Positions 34,172-43,732 are shown, numbered from the stretch's first letter. The stretch is 64,000 nucleotides of DNA from Acetobacterium sp965140355 (GCA_965140355.1 OZ223194.1:558001-622000); one strand, 5' to 3'. Made by a program: numbers and translations. The notes: a model not told the origin generated them from the letters alone.

Positions 34172-36118
34172 TTAGCTGATTGGCTTGATCGCATCCAGAC
34201 TTTTAAGCCATTGGGTTGCCTTGGCGTCGGATGGCATTCGCCAGTCACCGCGCGGTGAAAAGGACACCGTTCCGACCTTTGGTCCGTCGGGCAAACAATT
34301 ACGTTTAAACTGCTGACTGAAAAACCGCTGGTAAAAGTTTTTTAGCCATTTCAAGATCACTGCTTTTTCATAGGTACCATCAAAAGCCCGGCAAGCCAGG
34401 TAATAAACTTTCTCCGGCGAAAAACCGTGGCGTACCATTTGGTACATGAAAAAATCGTGAAGTTCATAAGGACCCACGGTTTCTTCGGTTTTCTGGGCAA
34501 TTTTTCCCTCCGCATCTGGCGGTAACAGTTCCGGTGATACCGGCGTATCGAGAACGTCATATAAAATTTCCTGAATCGCTTTTTCCGGAGAATGATCTGC
34601 TACCCATTCTACCAGATAACGGATCAGCGTTTTCGGAACACTGGCATTAACGCTGTACATCGACATATGATCGCCATTATAAGTCGCCCAACCAAGCGCC
34701 AGTTCAGAAAGATCACCGGTACCGATGACAATCCCCCCCAGTTTATTAGCAAGATCCATTAAAATCTGGGTTCTTTCGCGCGCCTGAGAATTTTCATAAG
34801 TTACATTATGAAGGTCCGCGGGATGTCCAATATCTTTAAAATGAGCCTGACAGGCTGCTACAATTGAAATCTCGTGAAAAGTAGCACCTAAACCGTTTAT
34901 CAGTGCAACCGCGTTCTCGTAGGTTCGGTCGGTGGTACCAAAACCCGGCATCGTTACCGCATGAATTTTGTCCCGGGGGATATTAAAGCGATCGCAAACG
35001 CTCACACAAACCAATAACGCCATGGTTGAATCCAATCCGCCGGAAATACCAACCACCATCGGAGCGTTGCCAATATGCGCAAGCCGAGTCGCCAGACCAA
35101 TGGTTTGAATATTGAATATTTCTTCGCAGCGTTCACTGCGCCGATTAAGATCACTCGGGACAAACGGCCAGGGGTTAACGTCTCGCTCAAAATTGTCGGT
35201 CCCCGGGGTTTCAAAGGTAATGGTTCGGTAATGATGGCCCTTAAGCAGATCAAACGAATCGCCAAACCCATGCATCATTTGCCGATCATGAATCAGTGAT
35301 TCGACATCAATGTCGGCGATTAATAATTCATTCCCGAGGTTAAATTTCGGCAATTCTTTTAATAAAATTCCCCGTTCACAAATGATCGCATTGCCACCAA
35401 AAACCAAGTCACTGGTCGATTCACCAAATCCCGCTGAAGTATATAAATACGCGACATTCCCGCGTCCCGATTGCGAACGAATTAATTCGCGGCGATAGTC
35501 ACTTTTGCCAACCACTTCATTACTGGCTGACGGATTAAGAATAATCGTTGCACCAGCCAAAGCATGAAAGCTGCCCGGCGAAATAGGTACCCATAAATCC
35601 TCACAAATTTCAATTCCAACCACCAATTCTTCGTGTATTGCGTGTTGAAAAAGCAAATCCGTACCGATCGGAACAACTTGTGAACATAACTTAATTTCGG
35701 TTTGCAACAATGACTTTGCTGAAGCAAACCAACGTTTTTCATAAAACTCCTGATAATTAGGAATGTAAGTTTTTGGCACCACGCCTAATATTTTGCCATC
35801 ATTAATCATTGCCACACAATTGTAAAGACTCCCGCCAACCACCAGCGGTAAGCCAACCGCCAGCAATAACTTTTTTCCCTGTGACCATTGGCAGAGCTGA
35901 TCCAAAGCTGCCACGGCATCATTTTGCAGCTCCCGTTGAAAAAACAGATCACCACAGGTATATCCGGTAATCCCCAACTCCGGAAACACTAAAACCTCGA
36001 CCCCGGCATCCCACGCTTTCGCCGCCAAAGCCATGATTTCATTGATGTTATATTGACAATCTGCCAATTTAAGTTTTGGAACAGCGGCAGCTGTTCTATA
36101 AAAACCATATTTATGCAT
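34172..36118 (-). CDS. nadE: NAD+ synthase, glutamine-dependent
   Basis: 648 residues. The N-terminal nitrilase-like amidase domain (about 1-290) has the catalytic Cys in VGIEICEDLW with upstream VFPELGITGYTCGDLF; the C-terminal synthetase domain has the P-loop GISGGLDSTMALLV and the ammonia-tunnel region GTGDLSELALGWATYNGDHM. It makes NAD from deamido-NAD, glutamine and ATP. Full length, one unbroken frame. Confidence 0.96.
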   Translation of the reverse strand: MHKYGFYRTAAAVPKLKLADCQYNINEIMALAAKAWDAGVEVLVFPELGITGYTCGDLFFQRELQNDAVAALDQLCQWSQGKKLLLAVGLPLVVGGSLYNCVAMINDGKILGVVPKTYIPNYQEFYEKRWFASAKSLLQTEIKLCSQVVPIGTDLLFQHAIHEELVVGIEICEDLWVPISPGSFHALAGATIILNPSASNEVVGKSDYRRELIRSQSGRGNVAYLYTSAGFGESTSDLVFGGNAIICERGILLKELPKFNLGNELLIADIDVESLIHDRQMMHGFGDSFDLLKGHHYRTITFETPGTDNFERDVNPWPFVPSDLNRRSERCEEIFNIQTIGLATRLAHIGNAPMVVGISGGLDSTMALLVCVSVCDRFNIPRDKIHAVTMPGFGTTDRTYENAVALINGLGATFHEISIVAACQAHFKDIGHPADLHNVTYENSQARERTQILMDLANKLGGIVIGTGDLSELALGWATYNGDHMSMYSVNASVPKTLIRYLVEWVADHSPEKAIQEILYDVLDTPVSPELLPPDAEGKIAQKTEETVGPYELHDFFMYQMVRHGFSPEKVYYLACRAFDGTYEKAVILKWLKNFYQRFFSQQFKRNCLPDGPKVGTVSFSPRGDWRMPSDAKATQWLKSLDAIKPIS

Positions 36119-36211
36119 TTATTTCACCTTATATCTTTTTATTTTTCAGTTATTCAAATCATTGTCTTTCATTATATCCCGCCTGATCAGTCCTGACAAT
36201 AATATTTTATT

Positions 36212-36473
36212 TTCCACAGCCTGTGTTCAAACGCTGTTTTTTTTATTAACAATCGCACCGTCTGTTGTTATCCCATTACATTGGCATTATTGGCTGATTT
36301 ATCAATCTCTATCCAATGTTATCCACATTCTCCACAGGTAAAACCAGCCTTATCCACAATTATGAACAAATGTTATCCACTGTTTTAAAGTTATCCACAG
36401 TTTTTCTGTTGGTATATCTTGTGGATTAACCCATAAAAAAAATCAAGATCTAGGATCTCGATTTTTTTAACCA
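36212..36473. promoter_or_regulatory. DnaA-box cluster between nadE and pyrG
   Basis: Three exact TTATCCACA boxes (36319-36327, 36350-36358, 36391-36399) and three one-mismatch boxes (36328-36336, 36373-36381, and reverse TGTGGATTA at 36420-36428) lie within 110 bp, with AT-rich flanks (TTTTTTTTATTAAC near 36240). This density is typical of DnaA-binding regions such as origins or DnaA regulatory clusters. The region 36119-36211 is AT-rich with no gene. Confidence 0.75.
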
Positions 36474-38078
36474 CTATTTTTTAGTTGTCAATGCTGCCTT
36501 TACAAAGCTGTTAAACAATGGATGCGGTTTATTAGGACGGGATTTAAACTCTGGATGAGCTTGAGTTGCAACAAACCAAGGATGGTCTTTAAGTTCAATC
36601 ATTTCAACAAGCACCCGGTCAGGTGACATTCCGGAGAAAACCAGACCTTTTGCTTCAAGCTCGGTGATAAAGTCATCGTTAACTTCATAACGGTGACGAT
36701 GCCGTTCACTTATATTTTTTTCACCATAAGCCTCAAGCGCCTTAGACCCATCCATCAATTCACAGGGATAAAGCCCTAAACGCATCGTTCCCCCCATATC
36801 AATGATTTTTTTCTGTTCTTCCATCAGGTTGATAACTGGATAAGGCGTTTCCGGATCGAGTTCAACACTATGCGCTCCTTTTAGACCGGCCACATTTCTG
36901 GCAAATTCGATTACTGCCAATTGCAGACCCAAACACAAACCTAAAAAAGGAATCTTATTTACTCGCGCATATTGGATAGCATGAATTTTTCCTTCCACCC
37001 CGCGATGACCAAAACCACCGGGAACAATAATGCCATCGAGATCCTTTAACATCCGATCGACATTTTCTTCATTGATATCTTCGGAGTGAATCCATTTGAT
37101 CACAACTTCCGAATTATTACCAATGCCCCCGTGACGCAATGCTTCGGCAACCGAAAGATACGCATCATGCAATTCAACATATTTTCCGATCAATCCAATC
37201 GTTACCTTATTTTCTAAACTTTTGGCTTTTTTAACCAGATCTTTCCATTCCGTTAAATCGGGATCTTTGCATTCGATTTGTAACTTTTCACAAACCAACT
37301 CCGCTAAACCTTCTTTTTCCAGCATTAAAGGCACTTCATACAGTTCCGCGGCATCCATATTAACAACTACCGCTTTTTTATCAACGTTACAGAATAACGA
37401 AATTTTAGCTTTTAAGCCTTCTTCGACTTCTTTTTCCGAGCGCAATACAATAATATCCGGTTGAATCCCAATGCTTCGCAATTCTTTTACCGAATGCTGC
37501 GTTGGTTTTGTTTTCAGTTCGCCCGCTTTTCCTAAATACGGCAATAAGGTGACATGGATATATAACACATTTTCCGCCCCTAGATCCCCTTTAAATTGAC
37601 GGATTGCTTCCAGATAAGGAAGACTTTCAATATCTCCGACAGTCCCCCCGATTTCGGTAATAACCACATCCGGATGGCTATATTCGGTCACTCTTAAAAT
37701 GCCGTCCTTGATTTCATCGGTAATATGCGGAATGACCTGTACGGTTCCCCCCAGATAATCGCCCCGACGTTCTTTTGAAATCACATTCCAATATACTTTT
37801 CCGGTGGTAACATTACTATATTTTGACAGATTTTCATCGGTAAAACGTTCATAATGACCCAAATCCAAATCGGTTTCGGCACCATCATCGGTCACAAAAA
37901 CTTCGCCATGCTGATAAGGACTCATGGTTCCTGGATCAAAGTTCAAATAGGGATCAAATTTCTGGATCGAGACCTTAAGTCCTCGGGACTTTAGCAACCG
38001 CCCCAATGAAGCACTTGTTATGCCCTTTCCTAAAGAAGATACCACACCACCAGTGACAAAAATATACTTTGTTTGCAT
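36474..38078 (-). CDS. pyrG: CTP synthase
   Basis: 534 residues, full length. The synthetase domain starts YIFVTGGVVSSLGKGITSASL and holds the metal/UTP segments; the C-terminal glutamine amidotransferase has the nucleophile in FLGLCLGLQLAVIEFARN and His/Glu in THPEFKSRP-type context (ATQAHPEFKSRPNKP). It makes CTP from UTP. The start has an AGGAG upstream. It stands alone, with a DnaA-box region on its 3' side. Confidence 0.97.
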   Translation of the reverse strand: MQTKYIFVTGGVVSSLGKGITSASLGRLLKSRGLKVSIQKFDPYLNFDPGTMSPYQHGEVFVTDDGAETDLDLGHYERFTDENLSKYSNVTTGKVYWNVISKERRGDYLGGTVQVIPHITDEIKDGILRVTEYSHPDVVITEIGGTVGDIESLPYLEAIRQFKGDLGAENVLYIHVTLLPYLGKAGELKTKPTQHSVKELRSIGIQPDIIVLRSEKEVEEGLKAKISLFCNVDKKAVVVNMDAAELYEVPLMLEKEGLAELVCEKLQIECKDPDLTEWKDLVKKAKSLENKVTIGLIGKYVELHDAYLSVAEALRHGGIGNNSEVVIKWIHSEDINEENVDRMLKDLDGIIVPGGFGHRGVEGKIHAIQYARVNKIPFLGLCLGLQLAVIEFARNVAGLKGAHSVELDPETPYPVINLMEEQKKIIDMGGTMRLGLYPCELMDGSKALEAYGEKNISERHRHRYEVNDDFITELEAKGLVFSGMSPDRVLVEMIELKDHPWFVATQAHPEFKSRPNKPHPLFNSFVKAALTTKK

Positions 38079-38123
38079 TAATTTACAGGCTCCTTTTTCT
38101 TTTGCATTTTCTTGATTCTTCCA

Positions 38124-38167
38124 ACAAAAAAATCACTGCAAAAAATGAGTTTTTTTTTTGCAGTGAT
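38124..38167 (-). terminator. Terminator between the hemolysin III gene and pyrG
   Basis: ATCACTGCAAAAAA pairs with TTTTTTGCAGTGAT and is followed by seven T on the minus strand. It lies ~100 bp after the hemolysin III stop and ~46 bp before pyrG. It may double as a pyrG leader attenuator, but the initial G-run and C-rich arm needed for the Bacillus pyrG mechanism are not seen. Confidence 0.65.
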
Positions 38168-38263
38168 GCAATTAACAATACTATTCTATTTTAACGGTTT
38201 TTTAAAAAAATACAATAGCATATTTGATTTTAATATCAATTTTTTAATATTACCATTTTTTTC

Positions 38264-38908
38264 TTAAAGAATAAAGAAAAAAACACAAATAAAATGACAA
38301 AGCGAACCAAAAATAACAAAAATATGAAACAATTCATGAAAACCAAATGCTTTTCCAAAATTTGGTTTTTTGATCGCGTAAATCACGCCACCAATCGTAT
38401 ACATCACACCGCCGCCAACTAAAAGAATAAATCCTGGTAATGGTAAAGCGTGATAAAGCGGGCCCAGAACAAAAAGGGCAAACCATCCCAAAAAAATATA
38501 TAAGCCAGTCCCTAGCCATCGGGGCATATTGATCCAGGCAACTTTTAAAATAATCCCCAGCAAGGCCACCCCCCAGATAGCAATCATCATCACGACCCGC
38601 ATGGTTCCACTTAAACACAAAAGGCAAAAGGGTGTGTAGGTTCCCGCAATTAGAATAAAGATCATCGCATGATCCAGTTTTTTCAGATGTAGTAGTTTAT
38701 CATCACTCCCCTGAAATGCATGATAACGAAAACTGGTACCATACAAGCAGATTAAACCAATCCCAAAGGCCAATACTGAAATCAAGGTCAATGGTGTCAC
38801 ATTATTTTGAGCAATAATCAATATTAACATCGCCATAACGCCAAAGACGGATAAAATTGCACCAATTAAATGTGTTAAGGCATTCATTGGTTCTCTAAAA
38901 TAATTCAT
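38264..38908 (-). CDS. Hemolysin III (PAQR/TrhA) family membrane protein
   Basis: 214 residues with seven hydrophobic spans. It starts NYFREPMNALTHLIGAILSV, the family's first span with the conserved His; FRYHAFQGSDDKLLHLKKLDHAMIFILIAGTYTPFCL and the C-terminal HELFHIFVIFGSLCHF provide the conserved histidines. Such proteins influence membrane energetics and fluidity; haemolysis is not shown. GGA precedes the ATG. Confidence 0.9.
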   Translation of the reverse strand: MNYFREPMNALTHLIGAILSVFGVMAMLILIIAQNNVTPLTLISVLAFGIGLICLYGTSFRYHAFQGSDDKLLHLKKLDHAMIFILIAGTYTPFCLLCLSGTMRVVMMIAIWGVALLGIILKVAWINMPRWLGTGLYIFLGWFALFVLGPLYHALPLPGFILLVGGGVMYTIGGVIYAIKKPNFGKAFGFHELFHIFVIFGSLCHFICVFFFIL

Positions 38909-38971
38909 AATTTGTCCTTTCCATTTCTTGATAATTTTCCGCTATTACTATATCATATTTTTTAAAGTTGC

Positions 38972-39016
38972 GCAAAAAAACAACCATTTAATTAGTCATC
39001 AATTAAATGGTTGTTT
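38972..39016 (-). terminator. Terminator of the DUF1638 gene
   Basis: AAACAACCATTTAATT and its exact reverse complement form a 16-bp stem with a 7-base loop, followed on the minus strand by a run of seven T. Located 23 bp after the stop. Confidence 0.85.
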
Positions 39017-39038
39017 GATGACACCGTTCTTCATTGTT

Positions 39039-39710
39039 TTACACATTGCGAACGGCAACGCCTTCAAAATCTTGATGATTGGTGGTTCGACCGGGAGGAA
39101 TAATACAAAACTCATCACTCCATTGTCCGGTGATCAGTTTTGTAAGCGGTGAAATCGTTCCCGGCTCGACCACTACCTTTAAACCGATCAACTCGCCAAT
39201 GCCCTTCACTCGTGGCATTAAATCCGCAACCTGATAAGCACCGGTATCAATCAACATCAAATTTTTATAATTTCTGAACATAATGTCCATAACCCGTCTG
39301 GTTCGCTTTTCACCATACTTTGCCAGATTATGTTGATATTCGCGATCAAGCGACTTTTCACTTTTTAACCATCCCTGCGTTAAAAAGTAAGTCGATGTTC
39401 GCAGCCGCTCGGTGTTATCTTTTTCACTTAACAAAATATCGATACAATCTCCGAAGCGGGGGATGACGAGAACGGCTTTTTCACTTTTTAACCCTAACAA
39501 TCCGTTTCCACAATTCCCATAAGCAAATAATAATTCATCATAAAATTCTTCGGCTTTATCAATCTCCGCCTGGAGGGCATTTTTTAACCGTTCCGGCGAA
39601 TCATGGAGTAAATTGGACATCCAAATCGTTTCCATTTCAATTCCGGTTTTCTTGATTGCCATTTCCACCTCGTCCTGAATAGTTTCACAGGCAATTAATA
39701 ATCTCTTCAT
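39039..39710 (-). CDS. DUF1638-family protein
   Basis: 223 residues matching DUF1638: LLIACETIQDEVEMAI at the start, LLFAYGNCGNGLLGL with conserved glycines and a Cys, VIPRFGDCIDILLSEKD, and a C-terminal LIDTGAYQVADLM. The family has no proven function; members are common in methanogens and acetogens, often near corrinoid methyltransferase genes, but no such genes are adjacent here. Monocistronic with its own terminator. Confidence 0.85.
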   Translation of the reverse strand: MKRLLIACETIQDEVEMAIKKTGIEMETIWMSNLLHDSPERLKNALQAEIDKAEEFYDELLFAYGNCGNGLLGLKSEKAVLVIPRFGDCIDILLSEKDNTERLRTSTYFLTQGWLKSEKSLDREYQHNLAKYGEKRTRRVMDIMFRNYKNLMLIDTGAYQVADLMPRVKGIGELIGLKVVVEPGTISPLTKLITGQWSDEFCIIPPGRTTNHQDFEGVAVRNV

Positions 39711-39865
39711 TTTTACACCTTTTTTCCATTTCTTCTGTCACGAATATTAGTCATCAATTATTTGTTCTTTCTTATACCCAGTATACCGAAGAATTCTTAC
39801 TTTTCAAGCTAAAGTTGAAATAAAATTTCCTCTTGATAATTTTATCCTCAAGGCTCACTTTGTGT

Positions 39866-39961
39866 TATAATAACATCATTAATTAATCTATATAGGTTAG
39901 TGCAAAAGAACCGCTCACTTAACGTTTGGTTTTGCAAAAACCTATAGTTCAGGAGAAGAAG
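39866..39961 (+). promoter_or_regulatory. Promoter and structured leader of fcl-folC
   Basis: An extended -10 (TGTTATAAT, hexamer 39866-39871) precedes a ~90-nt leader. The leader folds as TATAGGTT...AACCTATA enclosing GCAA-AAG-AACC and GGTT-TTGC arms (39890-39946), ending just before the AGGAG of the first gene. No known riboswitch consensus was recognised. Confidence 0.5.
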
Positions 39962-40540
39962 ATGGATAAAAGTTCGTTTCGAAAAGAAACTTTAGCTCGT
40001 CGCAAAGAAATTTATAGCGCTGATACCGATGCCAAGATTATTGATTTATTTTTAAATAGTGATCTGTATAAAAAAGCCGACTGGATTATGGCCTACGTCA
40101 GCTTTGGCACCGAAATCAACACCCATGACTTTATTAAAAAAGCTCTGGCCGATGGCAAACACATTGTTGTTCCCATTTGTAATACTGCCGATCACACCAT
40201 TACCTTATCGGAACTGATTAACTTTCCCGATGATCTCGAAGATGGCCATTACGGCATTTTGGAAGTACGCAAAGAATGTCTGCGAATTGTTGATCCCAAG
40301 CAACTTGATCTGGTGATGGTTCCCGGCTGTGCCTTTTCGCCCTCTGGTCATCGTATGGGTTTTGGCGGTGGTTATTATGACCGTTTTTTAGAAACCATCA
40401 GTGATGACTGTGTCACAGTTGCGCTGGTTCGTGAAGACTTTATTTTTGATGAAATCCCAATGGAAGAACATGACAAAAGCGTTCAATTTATGGTTACCGA
40501 AAAATGTTTAAGCGGTTGTCCGATTCAGCAGGAGGCCTAA
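39962..40540 (+). CDS. 5-formyltetrahydrofolate cyclo-ligase
   Basis: 192 residues. It starts with KSSFRKETLARRKEI, and the C-terminal VMVPGCAFSPSGHRMGFGGGYYDRFL is the family's ATP/folate-binding signature. It recycles 5-formyl-THF to 5,10-methenyl-THF. The ATG at 39962 is chosen over 39926 because AGGAG lies six bases upstream. It is six bases before folC, so both are one folate operon. Confidence 0.95.
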   Translation: MDKSSFRKETLARRKEIYSADTDAKIIDLFLNSDLYKKADWIMAYVSFGTEINTHDFIKKALADGKHIVVPICNTADHTITLSELINFPDDLEDGHYGILEVRKECLRIVDPKQLDLVMVPGCAFSPSGHRMGFGGGYYDRFLETISDDCVTVALVREDFIFDEIPMEEHDKSVQFMVTEKCLSGCPIQQEA

Positions 40541-40546
40541 TTTAGC

Positions 40547-41848
40547 ATGAACATTACTGAAGCCATCAGCTATATCGAAGCCACCCATAAGTTTGGCACC
40601 CGATTAGGCCTTGAAAGTATGCAGCTATTACTCAATGCCATGGATAATCCCCAGGACAAACTTAAGTTTATCCACATTGCCGGCACCAATGGAAAAGGAT
40701 CAACGTCAACCATGATCGCAACCATCCTAACGACTGCCGGTTACAAAACCGGTTTATTTACATCCCCGTTTCTGGAAGCCTTTAACGAACGGATTCAATT
40801 AAATAACGAACCGATTGATGACGAAAGTTTGATTGCAGCAACCAGTTTTGTCAAAGAACGCATTGAGATTCTGCTTGCCCAAGGCGAACCACACCCCACC
40901 GAATTCGAAATGGTTACCGCGGTGGGCCTGCAATATTTTTATCAGCAGCAGGTCGATGTCGTCGTTCTCGAAGTGGGTTTAGGTGGCCGTCTTGATGCAA
41001 CCAATATTATCAACGACCCCTTAGCGGTTGTAATCATGAGCATCAGCCTCGATCACACCGACTATCTCGGCAATACGCTAAGTGAAATCGCTTATGAAAA
41101 AGCCTCAATTATCAAGGAAGGCTGCGATGTTGTGGTTTACCCGCAACACCCCGAAGCATTAAAAGTTATCCTTGATTTTGCCGCTTCTAAACATGCCCAT
41201 GTCACGTTAGTTAACCCCGCTGATATCTCAATTATCAGCCACACCACCCATAACCAAACCTTGCGCTATCAGGGGCATCACCTCCATCTTGACGGTTTTG
41301 AATTAAAACTGCTCGGGCAGCACCAATCGCTGAATTGTCTGACCGCCCTGGAAGTAATTGCCCTGCTTAACCGCAAAGGTTACGAAATCAAATCCCGTCA
41401 GATTAAAAAAGCCCTGGCTGCTGTTGTTTTTTCCGGCCGCTTTGAACTCTTTCGGGAAAATCCGGTCATCCTGATTGATGGCGCCCATAACAGTAATGGT
41501 ATTCAAACCTTTGTTAACAATATGAATCATTATTTTCCCGGCCGCCATATTCATTTATTTTTTGGCATGTTGGAAGATAAAGATATCGAAGAATCGTTAT
41601 CTTATCTGGTTCCGATCGCCAGTACCATCCATACCTTAACTCCCAACAGCGACCGTGCCTTGCCGGCCGAAAAAATGGCCGAGCTGATTCATGACACTTA
41701 TGGCAAAACCGTCGATTTTTATGAAACGATCGATGCCGCAGTAAAAAGCATTGATTTAACCAAAAAAGACGAGATTTATGTTTTTGTCGGTTCGTTATAT
41801 ATGATTGGCGAAGCCCGAACCCGAATTCGCGAAAATTTACTATCTTAA
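40547..41848 (+). CDS. folC: Folylpolyglutamate synthase / dihydrofolate synthase
   Basis: 433 residues. The Mur-ligase-type P-loop is HIAGTNGKGSTSTMI, followed by TSPFLEAFNERIQL, VLEVGLGGRLDATNII and ILIDGAHNSNGIQTFV, all FolC signatures. It adds glutamates to folate cofactors. In an acetogen polyglutamylated THF carries the methyl-branch one-carbon unit. AGGAGG is upstream, inside the end of the preceding gene. Confidence 0.96.
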   Translation: MNITEAISYIEATHKFGTRLGLESMQLLLNAMDNPQDKLKFIHIAGTNGKGSTSTMIATILTTAGYKTGLFTSPFLEAFNERIQLNNEPIDDESLIAATSFVKERIEILLAQGEPHPTEFEMVTAVGLQYFYQQQVDVVVLEVGLGGRLDATNIINDPLAVVIMSISLDHTDYLGNTLSEIAYEKASIIKEGCDVVVYPQHPEALKVILDFAASKHAHVTLVNPADISIISHTTHNQTLRYQGHHLHLDGFELKLLGQHQSLNCLTALEVIALLNRKGYEIKSRQIKKALAAVVFSGRFELFRENPVILIDGAHNSNGIQTFVNNMNHYFPGRHIHLFFGMLEDKDIEESLSYLVPIASTIHTLTPNSDRALPAEKMAELIHDTYGKTVDFYETIDAAVKSIDLTKKDEIYVFVGSLYMIGEARTRIRENLLS

Positions 41849-41870
41849 TCCGAATCATCATGATAATCTA

Positions 41871-41935
41871 ACAGGGCGAAAAATCATCCGCCGGTATAAA
41901 TTCCGGTGCTGATTTTTCGCCCTGTGTATTTTTTG
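41871..41935. terminator. Bidirectional terminator between folC and dusB
   Basis: ACAGGGCGAAAAATCA and its exact reverse complement (41910-41925) form a 16-bp stem with an inner CCGG hairpin, and T-rich tracts on both sides. It ends the convergent folC (+) and dusB (-). Confidence 0.85.
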
Positions 41936-41947
41936 CAAAGCTGGTTT

Positions 41948-42949
41948 TTATGCTTCTAACGCACTACTTAACAGTTTAATGACGGTTTCTTTATCGGGAG
42001 CCCGAAAAAGTTCATTTCTGATTGCCGTGGCGTGGCGTAAACCTTTGGTGTAAGCTGCCAAATGTTTACGCATTTCGCGTAAGCCGGCATCTTCATTTTT
42101 TAGTAGTGCCAACAATTCAAGATGCTTCAAGGCCACGGCCACCTTTTCTTCCGGGGTCGGCTTTTTAGCAATCTGTCCGGTTTCTAAGTAATGCCTGATT
42201 TCCCGGAAAATAAAGGGGTTGCCAATCGCTGCCCGCCCAATCATCACCGCGTCCACACCGGTTGTCTCAAAGGCTTTTTGAGCTGCTGGGCCGCTATTAA
42301 TATCACCATTTAAGATAATTGGAATCCCGGCATTTTTTTTGACGGCCGCAATAATCTCCCAGTTTGCGGTTCCGGAATAATAGGCTTCCCGAGTCCGGCC
42401 ATGAATCGTTAGTGCCGCCGCTCCAGCTGTTTCAACCCCTTCCGCAATCTTTAAAATATTAATGCTGTCATCATCCCAACCAATTCTGGTTTTAACAATC
42501 AGTGGTTTTTGGGATGCTTCGGCCAGTGCTTTAACCACCCGGTATAATAACTCTGGTGTCTTTAATAACGCCGAGCCTTCACCGTTTTTAGTAATCTTTG
42601 GAGCCGGGCAGCCGGCATTAAAATCCAAAAAAGCATATGCGGTGGAATTGATATTATTATGAACAACTTCAGCCAGAATATCAGGGTCTGAACCAAACAA
42701 CTGAATTCCCGCCGGTGCTTCTTTTTTACTGGTTAACATCAAATCAGCGGTTTTATGATCATTATAATAAAGGCCTTTGCCACTAACCATTTCTGAAAAA
42801 ACGACCCCAGCACCAAATTCTTTGGCAATCAAACGAAATGGCAGATTGGTATAACCGGCCATCGGTCCTAAAAAAAGAGGGGTGTCAATGCAAACATCCC
42901 CGATCTTTAAACGATTATTTTTTTGTACGGGTGCCAAATCACTATTCAT
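41948..42949 (-). CDS. dusB: tRNA-dihydrouridine synthase
   Basis: 333 residues, FMN TIM-barrel. LFLGPMAGYTNLPFRLIA, FLDFNAGCPAPKITKNGEGSALL with the catalytic Cys, TIHGRTREAYYSG and GDINSG...VMIGRAAIGNPFIF are DusB signatures. It reduces uridines in the tRNA D-loop. It follows coaX by 12 bp on the same strand and may be part of the operon thioesterase-coaX-dusB. Confidence 0.94.
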   Translation of the reverse strand: MNSDLAPVQKNNRLKIGDVCIDTPLFLGPMAGYTNLPFRLIAKEFGAGVVFSEMVSGKGLYYNDHKTADLMLTSKKEAPAGIQLFGSDPDILAEVVHNNINSTAYAFLDFNAGCPAPKITKNGEGSALLKTPELLYRVVKALAEASQKPLIVKTRIGWDDDSINILKIAEGVETAGAAALTIHGRTREAYYSGTANWEIIAAVKKNAGIPIILNGDINSGPAAQKAFETTGVDAVMIGRAAIGNPFIFREIRHYLETGQIAKKPTPEEKVAVALKHLELLALLKNEDAGLREMRKHLAAYTKGLRHATAIRNELFRAPDKETVIKLLSSALEA

Positions 42950-42961
42950 TCTTTTTCCTAT

Positions 42962-43732
42962 TTATTTAAAATTTTTATCATGAATGATTTTTAAACCTTT
43001 AAGCGACAATTGCGGATCATAAACATGAATGGATTTCGTTTCCTGGTAAAAAAGCCGGCCATATCCGCCCGTTGCAACAACCTTAATTTCGTCAATCCCG
43101 ATTTCTTTTTTCATTTGTTCAATAATATATTCAACTTGTCCGATATACCCATAAACCAATCCGGCCTGCATACTGGTGACCGTATCCTTAGCCAGAATTG
43201 AAGCCGGTTTTTTAATTTCAATATTGGGTAATTTCGCGGCATTTTTCCATAACGCATCAACGGCGATTTGAATCCCCGGGGTGGTCACAGCAGCCACAAA
43301 GGCCCCCTCTTTATTGACATAATCAAAAGTTGTTGCAGTCCCAAAATCAGTCACAATCACCGGCCCGCCATAAATGTTGTAAGCCGCAACGGCATCGACA
43401 ATCCGGTCGGCGCCAACTTCAGTGGGATCAGCGGTATGAATCGGCATCCCGGTTTTAATGCCCGGGCCAACTACCATCGGATCTAAACCGATATATTTTT
43501 TAATGCCATTTGTCAGCGAATACATGATATTTGGTACCACCGAAGCAATAATCACATGGTAAACCTCATCAACGGATATTTCTGAATTTCTGAAAAAAGA
43601 TTTAATCAAAACGCCATACTCATCCGAGGTACGCGGTGTTTTGGTCACAAATCGCCACGAATAGGGAATTTTATCGCCCACCAACACGGCTAGCTCTGTA
43701 TTTGTATTTCCGACATCAATTCCTAAAATCAT
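42962..43732 (-). CDS. coaX: Type III pantothenate kinase
   Basis: 256 residues, ASKHA fold. It starts ILGIDVGNTNTELAVL, has the segment GADRIVDAVAAYNIYGGPVIVTDFGTATTFDYV and VVATGGYGRLF. CoaX phosphorylates pantothenate in the first step of CoA synthesis, is not inhibited by CoA, and needs a monovalent cation. It overlaps the thioesterase gene by four bases. Confidence 0.95.
   Translation of the reverse strand: MILGIDVGNTNTELAVLVGDKIPYSWRFVTKTPRTSDEYGVLIKSFFRNSEISVDEVYHVIIASVVPNIMYSLTNGIKKYIGLDPMVVGPGIKTGMPIHTADPTEVGADRIVDAVAAYNIYGGPVIVTDFGTATTFDYVNKEGAFVAAVTTPGIQIAVDALWKNAAKLPNIEIKKPASILAKDTVTSMQAGLVYGYIGQVEYIIEQMKKEIGIDEIKVVATGGYGRLFYQETKSIHVYDPQLSLKGLKIIHDKNFK

Noticed and set aside
38079..38167. 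Bacillus-type CTP-sensing attenuator of pyrG
   Set aside because: There is no initial GGG start and no C-rich terminator arm; the hairpin is explained as the terminator of the upstream gene.
39872..39961. 6S RNA or THF riboswitch before the 5-formyl-THF cyclo-ligase gene
   Set aside because: The region is shorter than 6S RNA, and neither the 6S bulge structure nor the THF aptamer sequence could be recognised.
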